From: a virus | Virus record (IMG/VR): IMGVR_UViG_3300045974_000197 | Span: 1-31,582 of that record | DNA: 31,582 nucleotides | Strand: one strand, 5' to 3' | In this document: one piece after another, positions 21,146-30,440 of the stretch | Layout: every line of letters starts with the position of its first letter | Position numbering within the stretch: position 1 is the stretch's first letter | Notes under the pieces: generated by a model | The model's database searches: none | What the model was told of the DNA's origin: nothing | What the model saw: the letters and a program-made list of their open reading frames with translations, nothing else | Made by a program: the position numbers and the translations under genes

Positions 21146-22596
21146 ATTAAAACCCATCCCCTGGTTGCATCCACAAACACCAATTCAGCGCAGTAATTGA
21201 TACCGTCAATAGTCATATCTTCCGCAAGGCCCATGATGTTTTGCGCATTGCGACCAATAACACACGTTGATGTGCCGCTGCGGTTTGAAAACACCACACT
21301 GGCGCCTGCAGACGGTGACGCCGGTAACGTAAGCGTGAGCGATGCCGTAAACGCATACGTGGTGCCCGCCGTTGCCGTGGTGTTGGTACTGATAACTGAA
21401 ACCGTGCGCCCGCCTGGGTTGCTGGGTGTGTAACCCAGCGCAGTGGTTACCTGCGACGATGTGAGGCCCGTAGCACCCGCAACGCTTGTCACTGTGGCCG
21501 CATTGCCACCACTTGCGGCCCGCGCATCGCTAAGGCGAGAGTCATTGCCCTGGCACACCGTTGCCGCTGTCGTGCCGTATGTAACACTGACTGCATTGAC
21601 CGAGCGCGAAACGCCACCAGAGAATGTGAGCGGCACTTCATAATTCGTACCGGCGACGAAATTGTCGGTGGCTAAAAGTGTTTTCCATGATGTCCAGCTA
21701 TTACCCGTCGAAACATCATAATTGCCGAATCGAACCTGTATACCTGTCCCACCATATGTAGGTGAGTAAGGGATATACATTTGAAGCGAGCCGCCGCCGC
21801 CACTGTAAGTGCGGGTGTTTATGACCGAACCATAATTAGGCCATCCGTCTGCGCCCTGCACAAAGGAATTTGATTCCCCTAGTGGGAAGGATAGTGGGAG
21901 ACTAGCCGATGTCCAAACGTAAGTACCCAATGTGGATAGCAGTGGGCTAGATGAAGCGGTCCCTGCATTCCCGCTTATGTTCGTCTGGTCGCCAGTATTT
22001 GTACCCGAGCATGTACCTGAACCCGTTGGGTACGACCCTGCTACTTGCGCCCCCACTTCCGTGTAGGTGTACGTCGGCTTGACCGAAGCCTTGGCCCATG
22101 CAAAGACATCCGACGCTACACGTGCATCACTCAGGCGCGAGTCATTGCCCTGGCATACGGTGCTGGCCGTGGTGCCATAAGTGACAGTGATTGCATTAAC
22201 TGAGCGAGAAACCCCACCCGAGAACGTCAGTGGCGCCTCATAGCTGCCCGCCGCCTGGTAAGAACCAGCCGCCTGCGCCCCAATAGCTGCTGGCGTAATG
22301 CTCGCAGTGGTAACCGCCGTCAACCGGCCTTTGGCGTCATAACTGATGACCGGCACAACCGATGCACCACCCGTGGGCCCACCGGCTGTAATGATGGATG
22401 CCAGCGTCAGCGCTGTGGACCCCGTTACATCGCCGGTATGGGTGGCGTTGCTGATTTCCAGCACAGCGCCCGCCGCCGTCTTGGTAAACAGCTTTCCATC
22501 TGCCGTATTGATGGCCAGCTCGCGCACGGTCAACGCACCAGCCGCAGGCACTGCCGCTGCTGTTGCATTGAACTTGTGCAAGATGGGGTTTGCCAT
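21142..22596 (-). CDS. Tail fibre protein with internal repeats
   Basis: A 484-aa protein. The N-terminus (ANPILHKFNATAAAVPAAGA, LAINTADGKLF) is a virion-attachment pattern common in modular fibres. YEAPLTFSGGVSRSVNAI plus CQGNDSRLSDARVAS occurs twice (residues about 118-162 and 318-362), flanking a GDQTNISGNAGTA stretch. The C-terminus (LTLTLPASPSAGAS through NIMGLAEDMTIDG) is the module shared with two other fibres. The two repeats point to duplication. It abuts the fibre gene upstream in the operon. Confidence 0.8.
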   Translation of the reverse strand: MANPILHKFNATAAAVPAAGALTVRELAINTADGKLFTKTAAGAVLEISNATHTGDVTGSTALTLASIITAGGPTGGASVVPVISYDAKGRLTAVTTASITPAAIGAQAAGSYQAAGSYEAPLTFSGGVSRSVNAITVTYGTTASTVCQGNDSRLSDARVASDVFAWAKASVKPTYTYTEVGAQVAGSYPTGSGTCSGTNTGDQTNISGNAGTASSSPLLSTLGTYVWTSASLPLSFPLGESNSFVQGADGWPNYGSVINTRTYSGGGGSLQMYIPYSPTYGGTGIQVRFGNYDVSTGNSWTSWKTLLATDNFVAGTNYEVPLTFSGGVSRSVNAVSVTYGTTAATVCQGNDSRLSDARAASGGNAATVTSVAGATGLTSSQVTTALGYTPSNPGGRTVSVISTNTTATAGTTYAFTASLTLTLPASPSAGASVVFSNRSGTSTCVIGRNAQNIMGLAEDMTIDGINYCAELVFVDATRGWVLI

Positions 22597-24087
22597 TTAG
22601 TACGTGCCCCCATCCAGCGTGCTGGTATTTGTCAGGTATGCGGCATTGATTGAAATGATGCCCGCCGCCATGTCAATGCCCGTGCCGATCTTGACCCCAC
22701 CCAGCACCGAAGCGGATGCCGTGGGCAGCGTGTAGGCCGTGGCTGCATCGGTGATGCCGTACCCGGCTATGGTGGTTGGCTTGGATGTAATGGTTGACCA
22801 ATCGGTTGTGAGCACCGAGCTGGATGAAATATCGGTCAGGTACCACCCCACCGAGCCACCCACAAAAACTGCGCTTGCGGAGCTGAACAGCACATCCAGC
22901 GTCAAATCTTCGGCCAACGACATAATGAGCTGGGCATTGCGTGCAATGGTGCACACCGCACCCGACGAATTGGCAAACACTACCACGGTGCCAGTGGCCG
23001 GACTGGCAGGCAGTGTGAGCGTAAGCGCTGCCGTAAAGACATAGTTGCTGCCGCCCGTGGCCGTAGTGTTGGTGGAAATGAGGGACGGCGCACCAGAGCC
23101 ACCAGCCGCAGCCAGCACACCCGTGCCATCAATCGTTAACCCCGAACCCACTTTTATGCCACCCAGCGCACCCGCAGAGGCAATGTTTACCGATAGGGTA
23201 TTGCCCACTTTGGTAAGGCCCGTGCTCGCCGTGATGGACCCTGCGCCCGTGAACTGCTGGAACGTGATAGCCGTCGTTCCCAACGTGCCGCCCTGGTCTA
23301 CCGTGCACAGGTAGCCCACATCTGCATTGGCGGTGCCCACTTCGGCAAACACATAGGCGCCGGGCAGCTTTGTCCACGCATTAGCATCAAGTGCCCGTGT
23401 GGGCGCGCCCGATGCGTTGACGGTGTAAATACCGTTTTCAGCCGGTGCGGCCTGGTCTTTGACAAGAATGCGGTCACCCGTGGCCAGCGTAATGCCATCC
23501 ACCACCGAACCATTGGCAAAGCTGGATGCCAGCGTACCCGCAGCCGCCGTGGCTGCGCGCACCGATGCCTTGGGGTCTAAGCCCTGGGCAACCGTGTCAA
23601 CATAGTTTTTGGTGGCTGCATCTTGCGCAGAAACCGGGTCTGCCAAAGAAGTTATCTTGAATGAGCTCCATGGCACATCTGCCGTGGGCGCGCCGATGCT
23701 GCTATGCGTTGGCATAGCGTGCACATGGTCTGCACGGGCATAACGCAACGATGAGCCTATGGCGGCAGAGCCCAACGCCACACCCGCCACCGCAGACGCC
23801 TGGCCAATAACAAACGCCGTGGTGGCTATGCTTGTGGTGTTGTTATCTGCAGCTACTGTAGGCGCGTTTGCAGCCGTGGTGAACGTGGGCGAGTCGATCG
23901 GCGCCGCATAGCCAGAGCCCGCAATGGGAATGATGGCCGTAGCCGTGCCCGCTGCGCCGCCCGTGCCAGTACCGTAATACAGAATATTGGTCTGTTCATT
24001 AAACGCAAGCTCGGCATTTTCTAGGGATGCCGGTGCACCAGCACCGCCGCCGCTTGCCCTGCGCTTGATTCTGATTTTGTTGGCCAT
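22597..24087 (-). CDS. Tail fibre protein, main modular fibre
   Basis: A 496-aa protein. MANKIRIKRRASGGGAGAPA with SLENAELAFNEQTNILYYG is the base-attachment domain found at the start of many fibres. SSLRYARADHVHAMPTHSS is a shaft repeat (the DHVH motif). QDAATKNYVDTVAQGLDPKA with GDRILVKDQAAPAENGIYTV is a widely shared fibre domain. The tail module (LTLTLPASPATGTVV, LIMSLAEDLTLD) is followed by a 90-residue extension ending LDGGTY. The protein is fully in frame. Confidence 0.85.
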   Translation of the reverse strand: MANKIRIKRRASGGGAGAPASLENAELAFNEQTNILYYGTGTGGAAGTATAIIPIAGSGYAAPIDSPTFTTAANAPTVAADNNTTSIATTAFVIGQASAVAGVALGSAAIGSSLRYARADHVHAMPTHSSIGAPTADVPWSSFKITSLADPVSAQDAATKNYVDTVAQGLDPKASVRAATAAAGTLASSFANGSVVDGITLATGDRILVKDQAAPAENGIYTVNASGAPTRALDANAWTKLPGAYVFAEVGTANADVGYLCTVDQGGTLGTTAITFQQFTGAGSITASTGLTKVGNTLSVNIASAGALGGIKVGSGLTIDGTGVLAAAGGSGAPSLISTNTTATGGSNYVFTAALTLTLPASPATGTVVVFANSSGAVCTIARNAQLIMSLAEDLTLDVLFSSASAVFVGGSVGWYLTDISSSSVLTTDWSTITSKPTTIAGYGITDAATAYTLPTASASVLGGVKIGTGIDMAAGIISINAAYLTNTSTLDGGTY

Positions 24088-24350
24088 TAGAAATTGCCTC
24101 CGTCATAGACGTTTGTCGGCTTCCACTTTGCCGTTGCGGAGTCGTAATACAAGGTATCGCCGGGGTTAACGGCAGACACATTTACATCGGTTAAAGCCGC
24201 GAGCGTGGTAGCCCCACCGCCGCCACCGCCGCCACTTGGAAACAGCGAAACAGCGGCCTGTTTTGATATGCCGCCCTGCATTACAAACACCAAATCAGTG
24301 CCGCTGATGGTGCTGGCTGCGGGTAGGTCAGATATGCGCTTGACGGTCAT
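24087..24350 (-). CDS. Short tail fibre-like protein
   Basis: An 87-aa protein. The N-terminal KRISDLPAASTISGTDLVFV is the interface motif of fibre proteins. A 7-Gly run follows, then LAALTDVNVSAVNPGDTLYY and WKPTNVYDGGNF. The end (YDGGNF) resembles the end of the next fibre (LDGGTY). It overlaps the tape measure stop (ATGA) and shares 1 bp with the next fibre gene. Possibly a linker between the tail tip and the larger fibre. Confidence 0.7.
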   Translation of the reverse strand: MTVKRISDLPAASTISGTDLVFVMQGGISKQAAVSLFPSGGGGGGGATTLAALTDVNVSAVNPGDTLYYDSATAKWKPTNVYDGGNF

Positions 24351-27300
24351 ACGCCTATTACCGTTACGCTGGTGTCGGTAGTGACTTGCATGGCATCGCC
24401 ATTGCGGGTAACCCGCGTGAGCATCTTGCTGGTGGATAGCGAAGAATCTGCCGTCTTGTCAGCCGCAGCCTGCAGGGCTTGCAACATGATGCGCATGGCC
24501 TGCAGCTCTGCCACCATATCGCCATTGGGTGCGCCCGCGCCATTGGCCGGGTTGTAAACGGCGGGCACTACGGCCTCGCCGGCGTGAATCATGGCAATCA
24601 TGTCTTTTGGCACCATGTTGGTACCGGTGGCCAGTTTGGGTATGGTTAAGCCAAACTGGTTTGACAATTGGGTGCCGGTGGTGGTGAGCGTGCCAGCCAC
24701 CTGGCCTTGAATGGAACGCAGTTGCAGCAGACTGGTGGCCTGCGCTTCGGCTAACGTCAACAGCGTTTGGCTCAAACCTGGCAAGAGTTTGGCGGCATCC
24801 TGATTACCGGACTGCGCCTGCGCGTTGGTCTGGTAGAAGGCCGATTGCGCCTGTGCAAACGACTGTGCGCCGTTGGTGGACATAAGCCCACGAATGCGCT
24901 GCACTTCGGTAAATATGCTGTCGGTGACCGATTGCCATGCCGATTTCAATTGTTCAGCGGCTTTGGCGGCTGCGTCCGCCGCCTGTTGCTGCGCCTGCGC
25001 CGCCGCGTCTGCAGCCGTCTTGGCATTGTTCAGCGCTGTGATTTGATCTTCCAGCGCGGTGTTATAGGCATAGGCTGCGGCGACTTTGGCGGCATCCGTG
25101 GTGCTCATTCCTTCGGTGAGTTTGGCCAATTCATTTTTTCGCGTCAGTGCCAGCGCCCCGGCAGGGTCGCCGTTGGCGGTGAGCACCTGCGATTCAAGGG
25201 TTTTCCTGTTACCAGCCAATGTGCCAATAACGCCGTTAAGCGCATCCACAGCCGTTTTGTCGGTGGCTATTGCCGCGATTTGGCCTTTGATAGCCTGGTT
25301 TGCATCGTATTGCGCCACCACTTTTGATGCGGCGGCATTGTTGGGGTCTACGCCCATCGTTAAAAAATCTGCCGCACGGGTGTTTCCCTGCGCACGCAAC
25401 AGGTCCGCAGCCAGCGTCTTACTGTCGGTGGTGAGCTGGTCGAATGCTTTGGTGATGGCGTCAGCCGTTGCATTGACCGAAGCAGTGACCGAATCGAATG
25501 CGGGCGCCAGCGTATCCACCGCGCCTTGCAATGACAGAATGCTATTGGTCACCATGGCATTGCCGGGTATCGACTGGTCTAACGCAAGCTGGTTTTCAAC
25601 CAAAGTTTTATACCAATCGCGCATGCCGGAGTCGGCTGCAGGCATAACTATGCCAAGCGCATCAAACGCCTTGGCTGTGCTCTTAGTGAGGTTGGTTGTT
25701 TTCTCGGCAGACGTATAGAACTTATCGTAGAACGTGCCTAGGCTGGCAGATACCTTATCAATTCCGCCGCCATACAGCGCAAGCGTCTGAATGGTCTGGT
25801 AACTGAGATTCTTTAGGCTTTCCCATGGTGACGCCTGCATCGTGTCGTTAAACACCTTGATGGCGTCCGCGCCCTTGTACCATTCGTCAATTTGCGCTTG
25901 GGTCAGTGTGCTGACAGTGATGCCATCAAAAGCACCCGCTAGATATTTTGGCAGTTCAGAGCCTTGCAATGCTGCCAGCACGGCGCGGCTTGCTTCAAGT
26001 TGCATGGCATCCGCGCTGTAGAGCGTATTGTCTGCAGTTTGATAAGACTTGCTGCCAGCAGCCGACCCAATAGAAAAATGGGGGTTGGTGCCATCGCTTG
26101 ATATGTTTGAACCGGTAGAGAAACCAGTTTGCACAGCGCCTATACCCAACTTGGCCGCGCTGGTTATGTAACTTGATTGCAGTGCGCTGATAACGGCGTC
26201 GGTCTGTGCAGTGGCGCCGCCAAATTGTGCCGTTGCCTGTGTGTCTATGATCTTGCCAGTCTTATCAAACGTCTTTCCGGCTGACCCGGTGCCAACACCA
26301 TGCACGCTGTTGCCATTCATGCCAAGAAATGCCGCAACACCGAGTGCGGCCCATCCCCACCCTGGAACGGCAGCAAGGGCAGCAGTGGCGCCAGACATAG
26401 CCGCCGAACCTGCAGCCATGGCAGTTGCGCCGCCCGCCAAAGCAGTGGTGCCCGCTGCAACCGCGCCCGCCACCGCAGTGGATGCCACACCCGTGGCGAA
26501 GCCCTCCAGCCCGCCTTTGCTATAGGCTGCAATAATTCCGCCAATGGGCAGTTGCGAAACCAAATTACCCGCAGTAGTGTTTGCCAAGCCTGGCCCCGCA
26601 TCGGTGGCGATGGTCTGGCTTAACCCCATGCTTTGCCCTAGTCCAGACTGAGCGAAACCGGCGAGCCCTGCGCCATTGAAGGCCGCAGCCATTGCACCCA
26701 AACCCTTAAGTGCATTCAAGCTGCTTTCAGCAACCGCAGCGCCCCCACTAAATGCCGCAGTGCCAGATACACCCGGCCCACCGGTTGCAGAGGCATAAAT
26801 CTGAAACATGATGGGTTTGAGGGTGGCATCGTAGATGGCGGATAACAGGGCCGTCTTTAGCGTGTCGCCAATCTTTTTCGCGGCACTGCTACCGTCTGTA
26901 GCCCATGCGGTAAACACTTCGCGCCCGATGCGGTCCGTTTCATTCCAGCCTTTTTTCCATTCGGCTACCGTATCTTCTGCAGCCTTTTTAGCGGCCTCTG
27001 CATTGGCGGTGCGCACTTCTTTATCGCCTAGCAGTTTGATGATTCCTTCGCGGGCAGTAATTTCTTTTTGCAGTGCCAACAGGGTTTGGCCATCGGCATT
27101 GTTAGCGGCTTCTTTGGCGTAGGTTTCGCGCACGCGGGCTAGGCCAACTTCTTCAATGGCTGCGGCCAAACTTATTTGCTGTTCAGCGGCAATGCCTACC
27201 GCCTTTTCTTCGTCCTGCAGTTTTTGCATCCGGGTAGCCTCGCCCGTTGCTGACCTATCAAGCTCTTTTATCTTGTCTTGATGGGCTTTTACTTCTTCTT

Positions 27301-28927
27301 CGTAAGCCTTGATGATGGCCTTTTGGGCATCTGCATGGTCTTTGGCAATGCCAATGTTTACCTTTTGCTCGGCATTCAATTCCACCAGTGCGGTATTCAG
27401 GTCCGTTAGGCTGATTTTTCCCTTGGCATAGGCTGCAGATAGATATGTTACTTTTTCGGCATAGTCAGCGCTGTAGCCTCCAGACTTACCAATCAGGTCG
27501 CTATACAGCTTCAAGCCTTTGGCCGCATCGCTGGTATCTGTCACGGGCTTGATAAAGTGCGCACGGATGCGGCGCTCTAGGTCTGGCGTAAACAAGTCGC
27601 CCAATAAATCCTTTTGCTTCTTTAATTCAGCAGTCAGGTTTTCGTTAGGCGTGGCATAGGTGCCCATGGCGGCTTTCAGGCCGTCTTGCTGCGCTTTGAT
27701 TCTGGCCTTGCGTGCAGACTCTGCGGATGCACTTTCAGAAAATCGCCGGTCTTCGGCGGCTGACTGGTTGCCCCCGCCCGGTCCGGTCATCAGCTCGCGC
27801 TTTTTGGCAATGGCAATTGCCAGCACGGTTATCCAGTCTTGGGTGGATGCAATCTCTTTTTGCAAAAAGTCTCGGGTGTAGGCGTCTGCGCCGGTCATGC
27901 TCTTTTGCAGGGAAACCACTTTTTGGTTTGCCATGTCGAGCTGCACGGCCAACGTGCGTGGCGCATCTACCAATGGCAAAAAAGTAGCCAGTGAATCGCC
28001 GGTAAGTTGAATGAACTGCCGGAAAAACCCGCCCCCGTTAGCTTTTACCACCTGCAGGTTTTCAGAAATTCCGCCCACACTGGTGGCAATGCCACGCATG
28101 GAACCCGATAGGCCACTAGCCACCGCCCCATCGGCAAACGTCTGCTTAAAATCCGTCCACGCATTGGCCATCAGATTCACACTGGCCTGCATGCTTTGCG
28201 CTGCCGCAGCCACTTCGGGTGCCGTCTTGCGCGTGAGCACGGCGGCAAACTTAGGCAAAAAGTCTTCGGTGAGCACATTGCCGGTCTGCAGCATTTTGTC
28301 AAGCTCGCCGGTAGTGACGCCCATGGCTTCGGCAGCAATCTGAAACGCACCTGGCAAGCGCTCGCCCAATTGCCCGCGCAATTCTTCCGCCTGCACTTTT
28401 CCTTTGGAAATCATTTGCGTCACAGCCAGCAAAGCGCCTTCGGTTTCCTGTGCGCTCAGGCCCATTACCATGCTGGCCTGGGCAATACTGGTGAACACAT
28501 CGCGCACCTTTTGGCCCTGCAGGCCAGTGTCACGCGCAGCCGCTGCCAGCTTGGTGTATTGGGCTGCAGTGCTGACAAACTCTAAGCCTAAGTTTTTGGC
28601 GCTACTGCGAATGAAATCAATCTCGCCCGCGCTATTGCTTCGCCCCACCGCAAAGTTCAGTCCGTTGCGCAGTTTGTCGGCTTGTATCTGCGCCTGAATG
28701 AGTGCCTGGGTGAATTCACCCACGGTGTTTTTCAGGCCAATAATACCCACGGCAATGCTTGACCCGACGAAAGCGCTTTTAAGACCATTGGCCAGCGCAT
28801 CCATGCTGCCTGCGCTGTCTTTGATCTTTTCAGAAAACTCGCGCACGCTGCCGCTGGCGCCCTGCAGGCTTTGTTGCAGGCCGGTGGCGTCACCCGTGAT
28901 CTTGATGCCAATGACGCCATCAGCCAT
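24347..28927 (-). CDS. Tape measure protein
   Basis: A 1526-aa protein; its length sets tail length in siphophages (about 0.15 nm per residue by the usual rule, so roughly 0.2 micrometre). The N-terminal domain (AAAARDTGLQGQKVRDVFTS, GLSAQETEGALLAVTQM, KGKVQAEELRGQLGERLPGA) is the conserved tape-measure region. Coiled coil follows. Residues about 760-880 are hydrophobic and Gly/Ala-rich (GALMA-type membrane segments), which may cross the host membrane at injection. AAGG ribosome-binding sequence AAGGGG precedes ATG 28927. It directly follows the chaperone frameshift product. Confidence 0.95.
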   Translation of the reverse strand: MADGVIGIKITGDATGLQQSLQGASGSVREFSEKIKDSAGSMDALANGLKSAFVGSSIAVGIIGLKNTVGEFTQALIQAQIQADKLRNGLNFAVGRSNSAGEIDFIRSSAKNLGLEFVSTAAQYTKLAAAARDTGLQGQKVRDVFTSIAQASMVMGLSAQETEGALLAVTQMISKGKVQAEELRGQLGERLPGAFQIAAEAMGVTTGELDKMLQTGNVLTEDFLPKFAAVLTRKTAPEVAAAAQSMQASVNLMANAWTDFKQTFADGAVASGLSGSMRGIATSVGGISENLQVVKANGGGFFRQFIQLTGDSLATFLPLVDAPRTLAVQLDMANQKVVSLQKSMTGADAYTRDFLQKEIASTQDWITVLAIAIAKKRELMTGPGGGNQSAAEDRRFSESASAESARKARIKAQQDGLKAAMGTYATPNENLTAELKKQKDLLGDLFTPDLERRIRAHFIKPVTDTSDAAKGLKLYSDLIGKSGGYSADYAEKVTYLSAAYAKGKISLTDLNTALVELNAEQKVNIGIAKDHADAQKAIIKAYEEEVKAHQDKIKELDRSATGEATRMQKLQDEEKAVGIAAEQQISLAAAIEEVGLARVRETYAKEAANNADGQTLLALQKEITAREGIIKLLGDKEVRTANAEAAKKAAEDTVAEWKKGWNETDRIGREVFTAWATDGSSAAKKIGDTLKTALLSAIYDATLKPIMFQIYASATGGPGVSGTAAFSGGAAVAESSLNALKGLGAMAAAFNGAGLAGFAQSGLGQSMGLSQTIATDAGPGLANTTAGNLVSQLPIGGIIAAYSKGGLEGFATGVASTAVAGAVAAGTTALAGGATAMAAGSAAMSGATAALAAVPGWGWAALGVAAFLGMNGNSVHGVGTGSAGKTFDKTGKIIDTQATAQFGGATAQTDAVISALQSSYITSAAKLGIGAVQTGFSTGSNISSDGTNPHFSIGSAAGSKSYQTADNTLYSADAMQLEASRAVLAALQGSELPKYLAGAFDGITVSTLTQAQIDEWYKGADAIKVFNDTMQASPWESLKNLSYQTIQTLALYGGGIDKVSASLGTFYDKFYTSAEKTTNLTKSTAKAFDALGIVMPAADSGMRDWYKTLVENQLALDQSIPGNAMVTNSILSLQGAVDTLAPAFDSVTASVNATADAITKAFDQLTTDSKTLAADLLRAQGNTRAADFLTMGVDPNNAAASKVVAQYDANQAIKGQIAAIATDKTAVDALNGVIGTLAGNRKTLESQVLTANGDPAGALALTRKNELAKLTEGMSTTDAAKVAAAYAYNTALEDQITALNNAKTAADAAAQAQQQAADAAAKAAEQLKSAWQSVTDSIFTEVQRIRGLMSTNGAQSFAQAQSAFYQTNAQAQSGNQDAAKLLPGLSQTLLTLAEAQATSLLQLRSIQGQVAGTLTTTGTQLSNQFGLTIPKLATGTNMVPKDMIAMIHAGEAVVPAVYNPANGAGAPNGDMVAELQAMRIMLQALQAAADKTADSSLSTSKMLTRVTRNGDAMQVTTDTSVTVIGV

Positions 28928-28938
28928 GATTCACCCCT

Positions 28939-29639
28939 TCACCGGGCGCCGGGCGCTTTGTCTTGCTGGCTTTTGAGTGTCCAGCCGTCCAGCGTGCCGC
29001 GCTCTGCCGCAGTGATGCCCGCCCATACCTCGCCACGCTCGGGCGGCTGCAGGTTGCATTCGTCCAGATAGGCGCGCACGCCCGCATAGTCCAAACCAGT
29101 AGCGCCACCCATACCGCCCGTGCGCCACTGTGTTTGCACAGCAATCCAGTGCGCCCATGTGTTGACATTGCAAAACCACAGATAGGCATGCTCTTGCTCA
29201 GGCTCGCCACCGGGCAGTAATGCCGCAATGAATGGGTTTGCAAGTTCTGCGGGGTCATGGTCTTCGGTGGCTTTGTGGGCGGCTATCTGGCGGGCGAGCG
29301 CGGTTAGTTTTTTTCTTTGGCGCCAGACTCTGCAAAGTAGGTCTGGAACGTCAGCCGGGCTAGGCCCGATATGCGCAACAGTTGGCGCAGATTGGATTCG
29401 TTATAGGGCAGCACGTTGTCATCGGCATCGCGCACGCCGCTCCAATCCTCCACTACATCCACCATGAAATCGGTGAATGAGGCTTCGGTTTCGGATTTGA
29501 GTTTTTCCTGCACCTGGTCGCTATTGAGGCGAACGCAAGTAAGGTTGAAATGAAAAGGCTGCGGGATGCCCTTTTCGTCATTGATAGAGCCTTTGACCTT
29601 GAATGAAACAGTGTCAGAAACGATGATTTTGATTGCCAT
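28939..29639 (-). CDS. Tail assembly chaperone, -1 frameshift fusion (gpGT-like)
   Basis: Ribosomes shifting -1 at A AAA AAC (29313-29307) continue in an open frame for 122 residues past the 29304 stop, ending at 28939, for about 233 aa. The added part contains PFIAALLPGGEPEQEHAYLW, then WIAVQTQWRTGGMGGATGLD and LDYAGVRAYLDECNL, a DUF1799-like phage tail protein pattern. It has no start codon of its own near the junction. The arrangement copies lambda G/GT: both products bind the tape measure during tail assembly. The shift efficiency cannot be read from sequence. Confidence 0.85.
29304..29639 (-). CDS. Tail assembly chaperone, zero-frame product (gpG-like)
   Basis: 111 aa from MAIKIIVSDTVSFKVKG at 29639; longer in-frame versions to 29750 include a hydrophobic stretch not expected for this family. 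The sequence PFHFNLTCVRLNSDQVQEKL, then FMVDVVEDWSGVRDADDNVL and LLRISGLARLTFQTYF, is typical of tail assembly chaperones (the DWSGV-DADGN-LPYN block). It lies between tail tube and tape measure, as in lambda. It is the major product of the frameshift pair. Confidence 0.9.
   Translation of the reverse strand: MAIKIIVSDTVSFKVKGSINDEKGIPQPFHFNLTCVRLNSDQVQEKLKSETEASFTDFMVDVVEDWSGVRDADDNVLPYNESNLRQLLRISGLARLTFQTYFAESGAKEKN
29307..29313 (-). promoter_or_regulatory. Slippery heptamer for -1 frameshift
   Basis: On the minus strand the codons GAA AAA AAC end with TAA; A AAA AAC is the canonical X XXY YYZ heptamer, one codon before the stop. Confidence 0.9.
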
Positions 29640-29701
29640 GGTGTGCCCGATAAGTAGAAACAACAGGCCCGATAGGGTAAAAAACATCTTGCGATGCAGT
29701 C

Positions 29702-29777
29702 GCGCACGGCGTGCCAAGCTCGGGCAAAACCGGGCAGGCAAGGCCTGCATTGCTGCAAACCCTGCCCTGCCGTGCGC
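29702..29777. other. Nested inverted repeats between tail tube and chaperone genes
   Basis: GCGCACGGC (29702-29710) pairs with GCCGTGCGC (29769-29777). Inside, GGGCAGG (29732-29738) pairs with CCTGCCC (29761-29767), and a small GCAGGC/GCCTGC hairpin lies within. No gene covers the 147-bp interval 29640-29786, in a region where other genes overlap. It may limit expression of genes past the tail tube by partial termination or RNA processing. No U run follows. Confidence 0.55.
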
Positions 29778-29786
29778 AAAACTGGT

Positions 29787-30425
29787 TTAGTAGCTGATCG
29801 TGCGGCCAATCATGGAAATGGCGCATGTCACCTGGTCCACCTGGCCAGATTGTTTTTGCGGCACTTCGGAAACCGACATATAGCCGTAGCCGTAGGACGT
29901 GCCCGCTGCACCCACCACCCGGAAAGCCACTTTGGTGAAGCTGCGCGAAAGGTCTAGCATGGTTTGGTATGCCACCAGTGCGGGGTCATGTGCTAGCGTT
30001 AGTGTGGTGCTCGCAGCATTGAAGCCGGTAGGGATTTGGATGGCGTTACGGCTGGCCAGCGGCTGCACCGTGGTGAAACGCGCATCGCCCCCCGTATTGG
30101 AAATGCTCAGGACTTGGGGCACATCGGTCCAGCCGGAAATTTTCTGCACACTACCAATGCCGGTACCGACGCCAAAATACGTGGTGTTGGAGCTGTTGAG
30201 GCCCAATACACCGAAGGTATCGGCAGTCAGCACGTTGGCGCGAAATACGCTGTTGGTTGCATCTTCCCAGCCGCTGGTGAACAGGAATTCGTCTGCCGTG
30301 GTGTAGCCGTGAGCTACAGAGGTTGCGACTGCCGGGTTTGCATTGGTGATGGCAGTCACCGTTTTGGCGGATGCGAAGGTGGTAGAAAACTGGAATTTGC
30401 TACCTTCGGGAAAGTTATAGGCCAT
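29787..30425 (-). CDS. Major tail tube protein
   Basis: A 212-aa protein beginning MAYNFPEGSKFQFSTTF. AGGAGAAATTTC before the ATG at 30425 is a strong ribosome-binding site, as expected for an abundant protein. ITNANPAVATSVAHGYTTAD is the Ig-like/tail-tube beta motif, and SRSFTKVAFRVVGAAGTSYG, YMSVSEVPQ and CAISMIGRTISY form the conserved end. It polymerises as the tail tube. Position (after tail terminator, before chaperone) fits lambda V. Confidence in the class is high. Confidence 0.9.
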   Translation of the reverse strand: MAYNFPEGSKFQFSTTFASAKTVTAITNANPAVATSVAHGYTTADEFLFTSGWEDATNSVFRANVLTADTFGVLGLNSSNTTYFGVGTGIGSVQKISGWTDVPQVLSISNTGGDARFTTVQPLASRNAIQIPTGFNAASTTLTLAHDPALVAYQTMLDLSRSFTKVAFRVVGAAGTSYGYGYMSVSEVPQKQSGQVDQVTCAISMIGRTISY

Positions 30426-30440
30426 GAAATTTCTCCTGGA

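Noticed and set aside
24767-26525. Several open frames on the + strand opposite the tape measure gene
   Set aside because: They are antisense shadows of a long, motif-rich gene with high GC and no coding-like features.
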